NCBI GenBank assembly: GCA_035294305.1
Contig: DATGLD010000030.1
Span: 1 to 64,000 of the forward strand
DNA length: 64,000 nucleotides
Direction: 5' to 3'
Source of the DNA: DASRBN01 sp035294305
GTDB lineage: Bacteria; Chloroflexota; Ktedonobacteria; Ktedonobacterales; Ktedonobacteraceae
The stretch's first letter is position 1. Every line of letters begins with the position of its first letter. The position numbers and the translations under genes are program-made. Below, in pieces: positions 63,247 through 64,000 of the stretch. Under the pieces are notes generated by a model, which had not been told where the DNA came from, made no database searches, and worked only from the letters and a program-made list of their open reading frames with translations.

Positions 63247-63641
63247 GCACACAGCAAGTAAGCAAGAGCAAAGCAGTGAGCAGGAGTAGTAGGTCAATCA
63301 CCTGCAGAGAGTAGCCAGACGGTGCAAGACTACAACATTTTGACCGAACTCGCCTGTGAGTAGCAAGCGTGAAGCCTTCTTCGACGGTACTTTTGTACTG
63401 TTAAGAGTAATAGCGCTTGCCGGAACGCCCGTTACCGCGTAGAATGAGTTTCGTTCTCGGACGCTTAACAGGAACTAGCAGATAGGGGCCTGTAGCGCAG
63501 CTGGAAGAGCGCATCCATGGCATGGATGAGGTCAGGGGTTCGAGCCCCCTCAGGTCCACCACATACGTCCAGAATGAATAAATTTGGGTGGTACCACGGA
63601 AGAAAAGCCTTTCGTCCCTTGCGGATGAAAGGCTCTTTTTA
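63247..63641 (+). promoter_or_regulatory. T-box riboswitch leader of leuS
   Basis: Stem I shows the loop-E-like specifier bulge: CAGG (63281-63284), AGTAGTA, GGTCAA (63292-63297) paired with TTGACC (63340-63345), then GAA and specifier CTC (63349-63351), a leucine codon, then GCCTG. AGAGAG (63306-63311) and GGTGCAAG mark the distal part. The T-box GGGTGGTACCACGG is at 63586-63599; its TGGT fits an uncharged tRNA ending ACCA. The terminator (63606-63617 with 63623-63634) ends in TTTTT. Uncharged tRNA-Leu(GAG) should favour read-through into leuS. A tRNA-Ala gene sits inside the leader. Confidence 0.92.
63486..63561 (+). tRNA. tRNA-Ala (anticodon GGC) inside the T-box leader
   Basis: Acceptor GGGCCTG with CAGGTCC including G3-U70; anticodon stem-loop CATCC-ATGGCAT-GGATG (GGC); T-arm AGGGG-TTCGAGC-CCCCT; discriminator A and encoded CCA. 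The D-stem has one weak pair. It lies between Stem I/II and the antiterminator of the leuS leader, on the same strand, with no separate promoter seen. Confidence 0.9.
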
Positions 63642-63718
63642 TTGTTTACCTGTTTGTTGAAGTTGTTCCAAATCAAATCGTTATCATCCATTTTGTTTAG
63701 AGAAAGGGGGAGCGTGTT

Positions 63719-64000
63719 ATGATTACGCGAACCAGGTATAACCCCAAAGAAATCGAAGAGAAATGGCAGGCGCAGTGGGAGGCCGAGCAACTCTATCATG
63801 CTCCCGACGACTCGCCGAAACCAAAATTCTATAATCTGGTGATGTTGCCCTACCCGTCCGGTGACCTGCACATCGGTCACTGGTATAACTTCGCGCCCGC
63901 CGATGCCTATGGGCGTTTCATACGCAGGCACGGCTATAACGTTATGCAGCCCATTGGTTTTGATGCCTTTGGCCTGCCTGCCGAAAATGCCGCCATCTCG
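63719..64000 (+). CDS. leuS: Leucyl-tRNA synthetase (5' part; runs off the window)
   Basis: First 94 residues of a class I synthetase: YNPKEIEEKWQAQWE, then NLVMLPYPSGDLHIGHWYNFAPADAYGRF with the HIGH nucleotide motif, and MQPIGFDAFGLPAENAAI. It charges tRNA-Leu. GGGGG (about 63706-63710) precedes ATG 63719. Expression is governed by the upstream T-box. Confidence 0.97.
   Translation, partial: MITRTRYNPKEIEEKWQAQWEAEQLYHAPDDSPKPKFYNLVMLPYPSGDLHIGHWYNFAPADAYGRFIRRHGYNVMQPIGFDAFGLPAENAAIS

Noticed and set aside
63486..63561. The tRNA-like part of the T-box leader being just Stem II/III structure
   Set aside because: It has a full clover-leaf, G3-U70, a U33-GGC anticodon loop, a standard T-loop and encoded CCA, which leader stems do not have.
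1..64000. CRISPR arrays
   Set aside because: No regularly spaced direct repeats of 25-40 bp were seen, and no cas genes are present.

Overview
The window looks like a chromosomal segment of a Ktedonobacteria-type member of the Chloroflexota. This is inferred from gene content, not from a search: soil-type secondary functions, a T-box-controlled leuS, a secreted contractile-tail cluster, Thr/Pro-rich periplasmic linkers, degenerate Ser/Thr-kinase-like proteins, a type 2 IPP isomerase and a split AtuA/carboxylase cluster. Coding density is high, most starts have an AGGAG-type ribosome site, and many adjacent genes overlap as ATGA.

Layout. 1-2.6 kb is a scar: a broken ChbG/YdjC deacetylase, a complete insertion sequence with 14-bp terminal repeats, a tyrosine-recombinase remnant, then tRNA-Leu(CAG). 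2.85-5.6 kb is a polyphosphate-type operon (Ppx/GppA plus half a CHAD domain, the other CHAD half, a 33-codon ORF, an HD protein). 5.6-9.5 kb holds a VOC protein, secF and secD. 10.3-13.9 kb is a MacB-like ABC exporter. 15-25.7 kb mixes an acyl-CoA ligase, a phosphodiesterase, a degenerate kinase and an acyl-CoA dehydrogenase/AtuA/carboxyltransferase/biotin-carrier group for branched-acyl or terpene acid breakdown. Two tRNA-Ser genes and secA follow. 30-50 kb is mainly housekeeping and membrane genes: TPR, HD, HAD, dual-specificity phosphatase, DUF1385, a glycolipid glycosyltransferase, rpmE, purB, a mannosyltransferase-like protein, fni, mobA, a large pseudokinase receptor and a DUF1611 protein. 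50.6-61.8 kb is one co-directional operon for a contractile injection system (cap, sheath, tube, LysM hub, VgrG-like spike, PAAR-like tip, gp25, a gpJ-propeller fusion, gpI, and two membrane or secreted proteins). No AAA+ ATPase or tape-measure gene is present in it. The window ends with an aldo/keto reductase, tRNA-Ala(CGC), and a T-box leader in front of leuS.

Two things stand out. First, a 127-bp mobile element occurs three times (9869-9995, 26011-26137, 63075-63201). Each copy is flanked by a clean target duplication of 7, 10 or 8 bp. In all three cases the right-hand duplication ends exactly 3 bp before the -35 hexamer of a strong promoter with a 17-bp spacer (ABC exporter, secA, leuS). 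That fixed register suggests an element that targets the upstream face of promoters. Second, the leuS T-box leader (specifier CTC, T-box motif, terminator) contains a complete tRNA-Ala(GGC) gene between Stem I and the antiterminator.

Protein functions are read from motifs and family knowledge only; no database search was run.
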